From: Actinomycetaceae bacterium
GTDB taxonomy: Bacteria > Actinomycetota > Actinomycetes > Actinomycetales > Actinomycetaceae
NCBI GenBank assembly: GCA_030538185.1
Contig: JAUNUK010000004.1
Coordinates: 186,001-250,000 of the forward strand
DNA length: 64,000 nucleotides
Direction of reading: 5' to 3'
Under the pieces are notes generated by a model, which worked only from the letters and a program-made list of their open reading frames with translations, was not told the DNA's origin and made no database searches. The translations under genes and the position numbers were made by a program. The number at the start of each line of letters is the position of its first letter. Positions within the stretch are counted from its first letter, which is position 1. Positions 53,563 to 61,823 of this stretch are shown here, piece after piece.

Positions 53563-53973
53563 ATGGACTCCTCGATTGCCATCGACACCAGCGTCGCTGT
53601 TCCCTTGTTGCTTGAAAACCATGACCGTCATGGGCGCACGCTTAAGTGGGCAGATGGGAAGAAGCTCGCACTGGCTGGGCATGCCGCAATTGAGACCTTC
53701 GCGGTCTTGACCAGGCTCCCCGGGGATAGCAGGGTCCTGGCCCCTCATGCGAAACGCATCATCCACGATCGATTTCCGCTTGTATTATCGCTTGACACCA
53801 CAGCATTCGCCCAGGCCTACATTGTTTTAGCGGACGCCGGAATTGCAGGTGGCGCAACCTATGATGGCCTCGTCGCCCTTGCCGCAAAAACACATAATGT
53901 CCCCCTAGCCACGAGTGACAGGCGAGCAGTGCCGACCTACGAACGACTTGGTGTCCAAATCCTCCTGGTCTAA
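53563..53973 (+). CDS. VapC-type PIN toxin
   Basis: A 136-residue PIN RNase: AIDTSVAVPLLL (first Asp), GHAAIETFAVLTRL (Glu) and GGATYDGLVALAA with ATSDRRA (further acids). A 5' fragment of a near-identical gene survives at 52339-52392, upstream of response regulator 1, so this TA pair has been copied or moved within the region. Confidence 0.92.
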   Translation: MDSSIAIDTSVAVPLLLENHDRHGRTLKWADGKKLALAGHAAIETFAVLTRLPGDSRVLAPHAKRIIHDRFPLVLSLDTTAFAQAYIVLADAGIAGGATYDGLVALAAKTHNVPLATSDRRAVPTYERLGVQILLV

Positions 53974-53998
53974 AACCCTGCATCCCACATCACGACCA

Positions 53999-54072
53999 CC
54001 GAGGGCGGTTAAGTACTCGATGTGCCGCCAGGGATATCTGGGGTGAGGTCGGCCAGTGGATGTCACCCCCCA
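53999..54072. repeat. Direct repeat, copy 2, after vapBC
   Basis: Second copy of the 74-base element (CCGAGGGCGGTTAAGT ... GTCACCCCCC), followed by GTGTGAGGGTGACACAC, itself a partial dyad. It separates vapC from the convergent membrane gene. Confidence 0.85.
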
Positions 54073-54093
54073 TGTGTGAGGGTGACACACACC

Positions 54094-54660
54094 TTAAGCA
54101 GGGACACTTATTGACTCTTGTGTCCTTTGAACACGCGTAAACGACACATCCCTCACGATGCTTGCTAGAACCAGGACAGCACCCACAAGCAGCATGAACA
54201 GTCCAAGGTATCCGTTTGCCCACACACCCATGGATGCTACACAACTTGCCGCACCAAGAACCCTAAGAGGGGAATTCACCTTAAAGGCATATATCCCAAG
54301 AACCAAGCCCACGACAGAACCCATTGAAGCCACAACATACGTTCCCATTGGAACCACGGGCATTAAATAACTCGTGTTTTCCAATACGAAGGAACGATAC
54401 ACGGGCGCTAGGACGGTCATACCAGCGTAGGCAAACAGCAAAACACCCACGACTGATATGCCTAGAATTTCTAAAGAAGCTCTCTTACGTGTGACACCTG
54501 GATTCGCTTTCAATGCGAAATACAAAACCAAGGCGACACCAACCGTACGAAGAAAGATTGCAAAAGGAAGGCTGAAGTAGACAAACACTCCACCACAAGT
54601 TAAAGCCAACCCAAGCAGCCCAACACCCCTCACAACCATCGCACTATCTCTCATTTCCAT
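54094..54660 (-). CDS. Small membrane protein B (six segments), paralogue of 50971-51528
   Basis: A 188-residue protein with six hydrophobic segments and the shared C-terminal GVWANGYLGLFMLLVGAVLVL block. The ATG at 54660 has GGAG five bases upstream. It is divergent from the peptide-kinase-regulator operon, with two palindromic sites in the shared promoter region, so both directions are probably controlled together. No recognised family; an immunity, sensing or export role for the adjacent small peptide is possible but unproven. Confidence 0.75.
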   Translation of the reverse strand: MEMRDSAMVVRGVGLLGLALTCGGVFVYFSLPFAIFLRTVGVALVLYFALKANPGVTRKRASLEILGISVVGVLLFAYAGMTVLAPVYRSFVLENTSYLMPVVPMGTYVVASMGSVVGLVLGIYAFKVNSPLRVLGAASCVASMGVWANGYLGLFMLLVGAVLVLASIVRDVSFTRVQRTQESISVPA

Positions 54661-54738
54661 CACCTCTCCAATCCCATGGTGACTGACCAGAGTCAGTCGA
54701 CTCTCCAACAACATCATGCGTGACAAGTGATGTGGGGC

Positions 54739-54809
54739 ACACCCCCCGATCGGGTGGATATTGATGTGGTCTACCTCACAGCATTACACCCCCCGATCGG
54801 GGGGTGTGT
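54739..54809. promoter_or_regulatory. CCCGATCGGG palindromes, sites 3 and 4
   Basis: CACCCCCCGATCGGGTGG (54739-54756) and a perfect palindrome ACACCCCCCGATCGGGGGGTGT (54786-54807) lie about 47 bases apart, upstream of the peptide gene at 54863 and of the divergent membrane gene. A TATATT -10-like box (54844-54849) follows. Likely operator of the response regulators. Confidence 0.8.
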
Positions 54810-54862
54810 CTCGATTTGCGGCGTGGTATGACAGGTGAAACCCTATATTTTAGGAGGACATC

Positions 54863-55027
54863 ATGAAGACACTAGCGACGACAACATGTTTTGTATTGGC
54901 CTGTGGTTTTGTTCCTGCAACGCTGGACCAGCACGCACAGGTACCCAGCAGTGAGCCACTGCCCGTTCCAAGAACGGTTGAGGTATGTAAAGTATTTCCA
55001 CTTTTACCTTGGTGCCTGAAGAAGTAG
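54863..55027 (+). CDS. Small secreted peptide precursor (54 aa), candidate signal peptide/pheromone
   Basis: A 54-codon frame with a strong ribosome site (AGGAGG, 54852-54857) that is too short for most gene finders. It begins MKTLATTTCFVLACGFVPAT, a short basic residue plus hydrophobic stretch like a signal peptide (VLAC could also be a weak lipobox), and ends TVEVCKVFPLLPWCLKK. Two Cys bracket a hydrophobic eight-residue loop (C-KVFPLLPW-C), as in disulfide-closed peptide signals or bacteriocins. The histidine kinase starts 14 bases after its stop. I know no family for it. Alternatives: a small lipoprotein or a bacteriocin. Confidence 0.7.
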   Translation: MKTLATTTCFVLACGFVPATLDQHAQVPSSEPLPVPRTVEVCKVFPLLPWCLKK

Positions 55028-55040
55028 CAGGAATCCCCGC

Positions 55041-56282
55041 TTGAAATTCCAGCCCTTGTTTCTAAACTTGTCCTCAAAGCTTGAGAGCTTGGGCTTTCGC
55101 CCTATTGTGCTCACGGTGTTGGGACTTGTGTTTGGTCTATTTCAACCAATGGTTGATGCGGTTCGTGGTAGTGCCTCTGATCCAAAGGCCCTAGCCTATT
55201 CGCTGCTGTTTGGCGCAATTGTTATTTCAAGTATTTGGTTTCAGAAAAGTGCTGGGTGGCTGCTCCTTGCCGTCCAAACCTTAACGAGCATTCTTGGCAT
55301 ATCGCTCGGCATTGCCTCATTCGCCATACTTGCGATTGTCGTTGACTGGCTAACAGTGGGTCGCATCAAACAAGGTCTCGCACTTGCGGGCCTATCGTTT
55401 TTTCGAGCATCATTCCTGAACTTCGGCGATCTCTCTTACATTGCGATTGACCTGTTCCAATACTTGATCTTCATAGGTTTCGGCCTCGTTATTTGGAAAT
55501 ATAAGCAACAGCAAGAAAAGTTGCGGGCTGTTGCGGCCAATGCGCAGGCAGAAGCTGTCGAAGATGCCTACGCTTTACACCATGAGCTCATATCTGAGCT
55601 ACACAAGGGCCTGGTGGCGACCTTTTCCAGGATTTCGGTTGGGACAGAGATCCTGAACGAGGCCTTCGGCAAGCAAGAAAGCAAACGCACCCAGGTGGCC
55701 ATGTCCAATGTTCTTGGAGGATGCGACCACGGACTAGCCGAGGTACGAACCCTCATGGCCACACTAAAGACTGCCTCCACAGGTTCACACACCTTGGCCC
55801 CCAGATCCCTCAAGGGGGTTATTGAAAATGAGAGAACTGTTTTATCCATGCGCTCCATAAGCCTTGTAGAAGACATACCCGACAACCTGGCACAATCCAC
55901 CGACACACAAACAATGTCGATTCTTTTAGAATCCATACACGAGGCCTGCACAAACACCCTGAAATACGCTAAATCCTCGTCAGTCATGGAAATCACCATT
56001 GAAAATGACGGCCAGGTCATTAGCTTCCTGGCCACAAGCGCAACAGATGCCAAACGGGTCAAGACCATGAGCAAGTCGCCCTCGGAAATCGAAATTGCTA
56101 AAGGGGTAAGTGGGCTGTTCGGCCTGGCTGAACTGGAACAAAAAATCCAGCGCATCGGCGGAAGCATGCAGGTGGGCAATAATGGTCCCCTGTGGGTGCA
56201 CTATGCGCAGATGCCGTACCGCCTGCCGCTGCACCTGCAACCGGACCCCTGGGATGAGGACGGGGGCAGAGATGACTTCTAA
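55041..56282 (+). CDS. Membrane histidine kinase (NarL-partner type)
   Basis: A 413-residue sensor kinase. Five to six hydrophobic segments fill residues 20-155 with almost no external domain, then a coiled linker leads to HHELISELHKGL, with His188 as the probable phosphorylation site, and an ATPase domain with N-box SIHEACTNTLKYAK (Asn305) and G-box GVSGLFGLAELEQKI. A membrane-embedded sensor of this shape fits detection of a peptide or membrane signal. Only a TTG (55041) can give the full N-terminus. It lies between the small peptide gene and response regulator 2, which overlaps its 3' end. Confidence 0.88.
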   Translation: MKFQPLFLNLSSKLESLGFRPIVLTVLGLVFGLFQPMVDAVRGSASDPKALAYSLLFGAIVISSIWFQKSAGWLLLAVQTLTSILGISLGIASFAILAIVVDWLTVGRIKQGLALAGLSFFRASFLNFGDLSYIAIDLFQYLIFIGFGLVIWKYKQQQEKLRAVAANAQAEAVEDAYALHHELISELHKGLVATFSRISVGTEILNEAFGKQESKRTQVAMSNVLGGCDHGLAEVRTLMATLKTASTGSHTLAPRSLKGVIENERTVLSMRSISLVEDIPDNLAQSTDTQTMSILLESIHEACTNTLKYAKSSSVMEITIENDGQVISFLATSATDAKRVKTMSKSPSEIEIAKGVSGLFGLAELEQKIQRIGGSMQVGNNGPLWVHYAQMPYRLPLHLQPDPWDEDGGRDDF

Positions 56283-57000
56283 AGGACCCGAAGAACCTGT
56301 CGCCTTGCACCCGGATACACCCACCGAGGTCATCACGGTCTCCATCGTTGAGGACCACGAAGGCACCGCTGAGCTGATGGAAACTCTGTTGGACGGGACA
56401 GATGGGATTCGTGTGGAATCCAAGCACCTGCGGGCCAATCGCCTGATGAATCACCTAGGACGCTTGGCTGGGGACGGTGCTGACCTGCCCGACGTGGTCT
56501 TGATGGATATTGAGATGCCTGGAATGAATGGGATCGATGCCGCCGCCTATCTGCGTGAGCACTATCCATCGGTGAAAGTGTTGATTGTGACGGCTTTCCG
56601 TTCGCGCCCAGATCTCTTGGCCTCCATCGATGCTGGCGTCAAAGGATTCCTAACCAAAGGTGGCGGGGCCGATGAACTGCGTTTCGCCATACGGCATGTA
56701 GCCGCAGGACGCACCTATTTCGGGCAAACGCCTACGGAAATCATGGCCGAAGGGTTCAAAGCCACACAGATAACTCACAAAGATGACCCGGCTTTTTGGC
56801 AAGCCGTTGAGAAACTGACCCCAGCAGAACGCAAGGTCTTGAGGTTATTGGCTCGCGGGATGTCCAACCCCTCTATCGCCAAGGAACTGCGTAAAGGCCT
56901 CAACACCGTGAAGGAGCAAGTTTCGACCATTATGGCTGCATTAGGATGTGCCAATCGCACCGAGGTGGCCTTGCGTGCAGCAGAAAACCAATTTCACTAG
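56272..57000 (+). CDS. NarL-type response regulator 2
   Basis: A 242-residue regulator with receiver Asp79 in DVVLMDIEMPGMNG and a LuxR helix-turn-helix (LTPAERKVLRLLARGMSNPSIAKEL). It shares long identical runs with response regulator 1, so the pair is a recent-looking duplication. The ATG at 56272 overlaps the kinase gene by 11 bases. As the kinase's partner it probably activates the CCCGATCGGG-bearing promoters, including its own. Confidence 0.92.
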   Translation: MTSKGPEEPVALHPDTPTEVITVSIVEDHEGTAELMETLLDGTDGIRVESKHLRANRLMNHLGRLAGDGADLPDVVLMDIEMPGMNGIDAAAYLREHYPSVKVLIVTAFRSRPDLLASIDAGVKGFLTKGGGADELRFAIRHVAAGRTYFGQTPTEIMAEGFKATQITHKDDPAFWQAVEKLTPAERKVLRLLARGMSNPSIAKELRKGLNTVKEQVSTIMAALGCANRTEVALRAAENQFH

Positions 57001-57162
57001 GTTGCCCAGCTCATCATCCATAGCACACCATTGTTGAGATTGTTCGCATAACTAACACAATAAAACGCTTATATCCACGGGGAAAGTACGATAGTTATAG
57101 TACAGAAGTCCTATGCGACACCATGCCCATCTTTGTGTGCAGAAAACCTTGTAAGGGATACC

Positions 57163-58725
57163 GTGAATAACCAGATCAGCGCCGTGCCGACAGCACGAGT
57201 AGTACAGACCTATTCCGAGGGCTCCAAGAAGCTCATGTGGGGTTGTGCGGTGTCGGTCTTGACCTTTTGGTTGTTCGCCGAAAGCATCGGTGCTGCCGCA
57301 CCTGCGATGATCAAGAATATCAACACTGCTGATCGCTACTGGTTGAATCAGGACACGTTGAACGTGGCTATCTCATTGACGGCCCTGTTCGTCGGTATTT
57401 TTATCATCATCATGGGCAACCTGGGCGACCGCATTGGCCACGTGCGAATCACCCTGGGTGGCCTTATCGCCAATACTCTAGGTTCGGCGATGATTTTGGC
57501 AGCGCACGGCAGCTTTGCACTTCCACTTATCGGCACTGGCCGTGCCCTACAAGGAATCGCCACAGCCTGCATTATGCCCGCCACCATGGCTTTGATCAGC
57601 GAAAACTGGAGCGGCAAGGCACGCGCAAAAGCGATTTCTATCTGGGCGATAGCAGCCTGGGGTGGGGGATCCCTATCTGCGCTTTTCGGCGGTTCGATTG
57701 CAACAATGATCGGCTGGCGTTGGCTACTTGTTGCGTCGATTGTGGTCTCAGCTATCGCCTTCTCACTGTTTCACGGCACACCCGAAACCAGCACCCCACA
57801 TGCGGGAGAAAAATTCGACTGGATCGGCATGATTCTGCTGGTTGTTGGAGTTGCCTCACTCATGATCGGTGCTTTCTTGGGTTTCTTGAACGGCTGGCTG
57901 AAACCCCTGTGCCTGGCAATCCTGATCTTCGGCATTCTTGCCTTAACCGCCCTCGGAATATGGGAACGGCGCGTCAAATACCCCTTCCTCGATCTGTCAA
58001 TATTCCGCAACCGGGCCTTTACAGGAGTGACTGTCTCTAACTTTTTCCTGAATGCCTCAGTCGGGATGGTCCTGGTCAGCCAACAGTTGATTGTTTTGGC
58101 CGGGTGTAAAGCGCAACGCATGGGAGACCTTTGCCCCATCGGCAAGAACTACACGGCCTGGGACGCCAGCCTTATCGCCATCGGTTACGCGGTTTTTGTC
58201 ATGTCCTTCATTCGCATAGGCGAAAAATTGCTGCCCACCTTCGGCCCGCGAAAACTGATGCTGTGGGGGACTGCTTCTGCCGCCTTAGCTTGCGGCATGT
58301 TGATGCTGACTCACGTACTCGTTTCCGCCTACGTAGTGCTCGCAGCCATAGCGTACTCCCTGTACGGACTTGGTTTGGCGCTTTATGCGACGCCGTCAAT
58401 GTACACGGCCTTGGACAACCTTCCCCGCGAACACGTCGGTTTGGGTTCTGGTATCTACAAGATGGGTTCCGCCGTTGGGGCCGCCATCGGTTCAGCCGTG
58501 TCTTTGACTTTATTTTCAGACCTCAGCGTCACCAAGACCAGCGTGCTGGGCAATGTGATTCAGCTGGAGGGCGCCCAGCAAAATATTGACCTGCGCCAGG
58601 CCGCTACTTTGGCCTTGACTTCCGACCTCATCTTTCTGCTTTTGGCTGCCCTTGTGCTGTTCGTGACCTTGCCTAGGCCTTTGTCGAGATACACAGATCC
58701 CGAGGCTTACGTCCGCTTCGATTAA
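57163..58725 (+). CDS. MFS transporter, DHA2-type
   Basis: About 520 residues with 14 hydrophobic segments and GNLGDRIGHVRITLGG in the first loop. It resembles multidrug/antibiotic exporters. A loop near residue 305 has an extra Cys pair (GCKAQRMGDLCPIG), perhaps an external disulfide. The GTG at 57163 has AAGGG upstream; a TTG ten codons earlier is less likely. It follows response regulator 2 by 160 bases, so it may be the exporter controlled by that system, possibly for the peptide-linked compound. That link is inference. Confidence 0.85.
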   Translation: MNNQISAVPTARVVQTYSEGSKKLMWGCAVSVLTFWLFAESIGAAAPAMIKNINTADRYWLNQDTLNVAISLTALFVGIFIIIMGNLGDRIGHVRITLGGLIANTLGSAMILAAHGSFALPLIGTGRALQGIATACIMPATMALISENWSGKARAKAISIWAIAAWGGGSLSALFGGSIATMIGWRWLLVASIVVSAIAFSLFHGTPETSTPHAGEKFDWIGMILLVVGVASLMIGAFLGFLNGWLKPLCLAILIFGILALTALGIWERRVKYPFLDLSIFRNRAFTGVTVSNFFLNASVGMVLVSQQLIVLAGCKAQRMGDLCPIGKNYTAWDASLIAIGYAVFVMSFIRIGEKLLPTFGPRKLMLWGTASAALACGMLMLTHVLVSAYVVLAAIAYSLYGLGLALYATPSMYTALDNLPREHVGLGSGIYKMGSAVGAAIGSAVSLTLFSDLSVTKTSVLGNVIQLEGAQQNIDLRQAATLALTSDLIFLLLAALVLFVTLPRPLSRYTDPEAYVRFD

Positions 58726-58769
58726 AGACAAGATTTCCGAGGGCGGAACGTCGTTTGTGTGGGTGTGAT

Positions 58770-58799
58770 TTGCGCTCTGACGCGAGACATGATTAGTAT
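58770..58799 (+). promoter_or_regulatory. Promoter giving a leaderless Cys/Met leader ORF
   Basis: TTGCGC (58770-58775), an 18-base spacer and TAGTAT (58794-58799). Transcription starting seven bases after the -10 box would begin at the A of the leader ATG (58806). The remainder of the 58726-59039 gap carries the leader ORF and about 150 bases of untranslated RNA. Confidence 0.6.
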
Positions 58800-58805
58800 G
58801 ATCAT

Positions 58806-58889
58806 ATGTCGAATACACCTTCTTATGCCGCTGTCGCTGCCTCCATTGGCACCTGCGCCATGTGTATGTCGCCTATGTGCCGAATGTGA
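58806..58889 (+). CDS. 27-codon leader peptide rich in Cys and Met codons
   Basis: A short frame encodes MSNTPSYAAVAAS, then IGTCAMCMSPMCRM and TGA. The last eleven codons hold three Cys and four Met, and the downstream gene is a sulfur amino-acid enzyme. This is the logic of ribosome-mediated attenuation: starved ribosomes pause on scarce Cys- or Met-tRNA and change the leader RNA fold. Cys-rich upstream ORFs are known in other actinobacteria before sulfur genes. It appears leaderless (no ribosome site). The predicted competing RNA folds have not been worked out here. Confidence 0.7.
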   Translation: MSNTPSYAAVAASIGTCAMCMSPMCRM

Positions 58890-59039
58890 TTCTTGAACTA
58901 TCACGCCTCGCCCCACCCTTAAGCCTGGCTCATCGAGCACAAAACAATTCCTTCTAACTGGCGTTTTTGCACCCAGTGTCTCGTGAATCTAGGCCAAATC
59001 GCTTGCAGGTCAGACTTTCACAACAGCTCAGGAGACAAA

Positions 59040-60176
59040 ATGAAATTTTCCACTCTTGCCGTACATGCCGCAGGTATCGGCGTCCTTGGGGATGTGGTTC
59101 CTTCAATCCACACCTCCACCACCTTCAAACAACCAGTGACCGGAGGACCTGGCACGTGGGAATACCAGCGCGGAGCAAATCCGACCCGCGCTGTTGCACA
59201 ACAGGTGCTGGCCGCCCTCGAAAATGCCCAACACGGCTTCATGTTTTCTTCGGGAATGGCCGCAACCGCCGCTGCCCTGTCCCTGTTGAAGCAAGGGGCG
59301 CATGTCATTGCTTCGGCTGCCGTGTACGGAGGGACGTACCGATTCTTAACCCAAGAGCTACCCAGGCGTTCACAGTCAGCAACATTCCTTGCCGACCTGG
59401 AGGAATTAAGCGATGCAGATTTCACGCCAGAAACGGCAATGGTCTTTATCGAATCGCCAACGAATCCAACACTTCGCGTCTACGACATTGCGCGCCTGGC
59501 CGATCTGGCACACCGCAACGGGGCGCTCTTGGTTGTGGATAACACCTTCTTGACGCCCTACCTGCAAAACCCGCTGGATCTGGGCGCTGACATTGTTGTG
59601 CACTCTGCGACCAAGTACTTGGCTGGTCACGCAGATTTGATCGCGGGCGTGGCCGTCACGAACGACGATGACCTGGCCGCAGAACTGGGCTTCGCACAAA
59701 ACACCCTGGGAGCAATCTTGTCCCCGACGGATTCTTTTCGCCTGATTCAAGGAGTGAAAACCTTGGCATTGAGGATGGAGAGGCAACAGTCAAACACTGT
59801 GCGGCTGCTGGAGTGGCTGGGTACACACCCAGGCGTGGAGGCACTCTATTACCCGGGTTCACATTCACCTGAAGAAGCCGCGATACAGGCCAGACAGGCC
59901 CGCGGCATTGGCGCCGTGTTCTCTTTGGAACTGGCCCCCGATGTCGATCAGGATGCCTTCGTCTCCGCCCTCGGCATATTTACCTATGCGGTAAGCCTGG
60001 GCGGGGTGGAATCCCTCATCTGTAAGCCCGCCTCGATGACGCATGAGGCCTTCAGCGCCGAAGACCACGCGGCGGCCGGAATACCTGCGCAGTTATTGCG
60101 GTTGGCCGTAGGCGTGGAAGATATTGACGACCTTATAGCCGACCTTGACCAGGCGCTATCCAAAGCGCGCAAATAG
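59040..60176 (+). CDS. Trans-sulfuration PLP enzyme (cystathionine gamma-lyase/synthase type)
   Basis: A 378-residue Cys/Met-metabolism PLP enzyme: EYQRGANPTRAVAQ near the N-terminus, FSSGMAATAAALSLL, VVDNTFLTPYLQNPLDLGADIVVHSATKYLAGHAD (the Lys binds PLP), and SLGGVESLICKPASMTH at the C-terminus. It makes or splits cystathionine, or eliminates from methionine; which one cannot be decided from sequence. AGGAGAC precedes the ATG at 59040. It lies behind a Cys/Met leader ORF and before a polar amino-acid importer, consistent with cystine or methionine use. Confidence 0.92.
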   Translation: MKFSTLAVHAAGIGVLGDVVPSIHTSTTFKQPVTGGPGTWEYQRGANPTRAVAQQVLAALENAQHGFMFSSGMAATAAALSLLKQGAHVIASAAVYGGTYRFLTQELPRRSQSATFLADLEELSDADFTPETAMVFIESPTNPTLRVYDIARLADLAHRNGALLVVDNTFLTPYLQNPLDLGADIVVHSATKYLAGHADLIAGVAVTNDDDLAAELGFAQNTLGAILSPTDSFRLIQGVKTLALRMERQQSNTVRLLEWLGTHPGVEALYYPGSHSPEEAAIQARQARGIGAVFSLELAPDVDQDAFVSALGIFTYAVSLGGVESLICKPASMTHEAFSAEDHAAAGIPAQLLRLAVGVEDIDDLIADLDQALSKARK

Positions 60177-60226
60177 CATCCAAATCCCTTAGATACACAA
60201 ACACTAACCACTTGAAAGGTAATGAA

Positions 60227-61132
60227 ATGTTCAACAATAAGACAACTGCTTCCGGTAAGGCCTCGGTTATAGGGTTGGCACGAAAGTTCACTCGCTCAGG
60301 GGTGGCGGTTTTGGCTCTGGCCGCAACCTCGGCCGCGTTGGCGGCGTGCTCACCGGGTGCTCAGGCCGGCGATTCTTCCACGGCCTCCGGGGCTTCAGCC
60401 TCATCAAAAACCTCCGCTTCCGCTGATTCTTTAGCGAAAATCAAAGACGCCGGGGTTTTGCGCATCGGCCTTGAAGGGACATACAAGCCCTACAGCTTCC
60501 ATGACGAGGGCGGCGCGCTGACGGGATTCGAAGTTGAGATAGCGGCCCTGGTGGCCAAGGACCTGGGCGTCAAGGCCGAATACATTGAGACAAAATGGGA
60601 TTCCTTGATTGCCGGCCTGGACGTGGATCGCTACGACATCGTGATCAACGACGTGTCCCCCACACCTGAACGCGGCGAAAAATACGATTTCTCTCAGCCC
60701 TATATCCGCACGATTGGAAAGATTGGCGTCTTGGAAGACTCCACCTTGAAGACGGTCGATGACATTAAGGGACACAGTTCTGCACAAACTGCATCGTCCA
60801 ACTATGCCACCGACGTTGAGGCTCTTGGGGCCACAATCGTTCCGACAAATGGCTTCAATGACTCTATTGAGCTGGTGAAAACCGGACGGGCCGATGCCAC
60901 CGCGAACTCTTTGGTCACCTTTGAAACCTTCCTAAAGGACAACCCCGGTTCGGGGGTGCGCCTCTTGGATGGCGAACTGCCTGATGGGGGAGCTTCGGTT
61001 ATTTTGTTGCCCAAGGGACAAGACGCCCTGCGTGAGGCTGTCAACGCATCTTTGTCCACGCGCATCGACAACGGGGACTTGAAGAACATCTATTTGAAGT
61101 ATGTTTCTGAGGATCTGACGCCGGCTAAGTAG
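60227..61132 (+). CDS. Amino-acid ABC transporter substrate-binding lipoprotein
   Basis: A 301-residue family-3 binding protein. The signal peptide ends in LAAC (Cys41), followed by a Ser/Ala-rich linker. Body motifs: GVLRIGLEGTYKPYSFHDEGGALTGFEVEIA, AEYIETKWDSLIAGLDVDRYDIVINDVSPTPER and DIKGHSSAQTASSNYA. It captures a polar amino acid, and because of the neighbours probably cystine, a Cys derivative or methionine. AAAGG precedes the ATG at 60227. It leads a three-gene importer operon. Confidence 0.93.
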   Translation: MFNNKTTASGKASVIGLARKFTRSGVAVLALAATSAALAACSPGAQAGDSSTASGASASSKTSASADSLAKIKDAGVLRIGLEGTYKPYSFHDEGGALTGFEVEIAALVAKDLGVKAEYIETKWDSLIAGLDVDRYDIVINDVSPTPERGEKYDFSQPYIRTIGKIGVLEDSTLKTVDDIKGHSSAQTASSNYATDVEALGATIVPTNGFNDSIELVKTGRADATANSLVTFETFLKDNPGSGVRLLDGELPDGGASVILLPKGQDALREAVNASLSTRIDNGDLKNIYLKYVSEDLTPAK

Positions 61133-61148
61133 GCGCAGGTGGAAGCGG

Positions 61149-61823
61149 GTGACACTGATGAACGAAACTATTGACCTCATGCTTTCCTCTGCGTGGCAGT
61201 TGATTGCCGCCATGGTCAAGGTCTCCATTCCCCTAACGGTGATCTCTTTTGCCCTCGCCCTGGTGCTGGCCTGCATCACTGCGGCGGCTCGCATGTCGCG
61301 TTTTCGCCTGCTGCGCGCCATCTTCGGTTTTTACGTCTGGGTTTTTCGAGGCACACCGTTGCTGGTGCAGCTCTTTATCGTCTTTTTCGGGCTGCCCAAG
61401 GCCGGCATTGTTTTCGACGCCTGGTCAGCCGCTATCGTGACGTTTTCGCTGAACACCGGGGCTTACGCTTCCGAAGCCGTGCGCGCAGCGGTCCTGTCCA
61501 TCCCGAAAGGCCAGTTCGAAGCCGCATCTTCCCTGGGTCTGACAGGCGGGAAACTCCTGCGTTTCGTGGTGGCCCCGCAGGCCCTGCGCATCGCTTTACC
61601 GACTTTGACGAACGACCTGATCGACCTGTTCAAGGGCACTTCTTTGGTGTCAACCATCACTTTGCTTGACGTGTTCATGGTCGCCCAGCAAATCACTGCA
61701 CGCACCTATCAGCCCTTGATTTTATACGTCGAGGTCGCAATCTTGTTCCTAATAATTGTCACTGCGCTGACCTGGCTGCAGGCCTACCTAGAAAAACGCG
61801 CTTCGCGTTTCATCCAGAGGTGA
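61149..61823 (+). CDS. Amino-acid ABC transporter permease
   Basis: A 224-residue His/Glu/Gln/Arg-family permease with RLLRAIFGFYVWVFRGTPLLVQLFIVFFGLP (family signature) and the EAA loop GQFEAASSLGLTGGKLLRFVVAPQALRIALP. It pairs with the binding protein and ATPase around it. The start is the GTG at 61149 or the ATG at 61158. The stop overlaps the next GTG (GTGA). Confidence 0.93.
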   Translation: MTLMNETIDLMLSSAWQLIAAMVKVSIPLTVISFALALVLACITAAARMSRFRLLRAIFGFYVWVFRGTPLLVQLFIVFFGLPKAGIVFDAWSAAIVTFSLNTGAYASEAVRAAVLSIPKGQFEAASSLGLTGGKLLRFVVAPQALRIALPTLTNDLIDLFKGTSLVSTITLLDVFMVAQQITARTYQPLILYVEVAILFLIIVTALTWLQAYLEKRASRFIQR

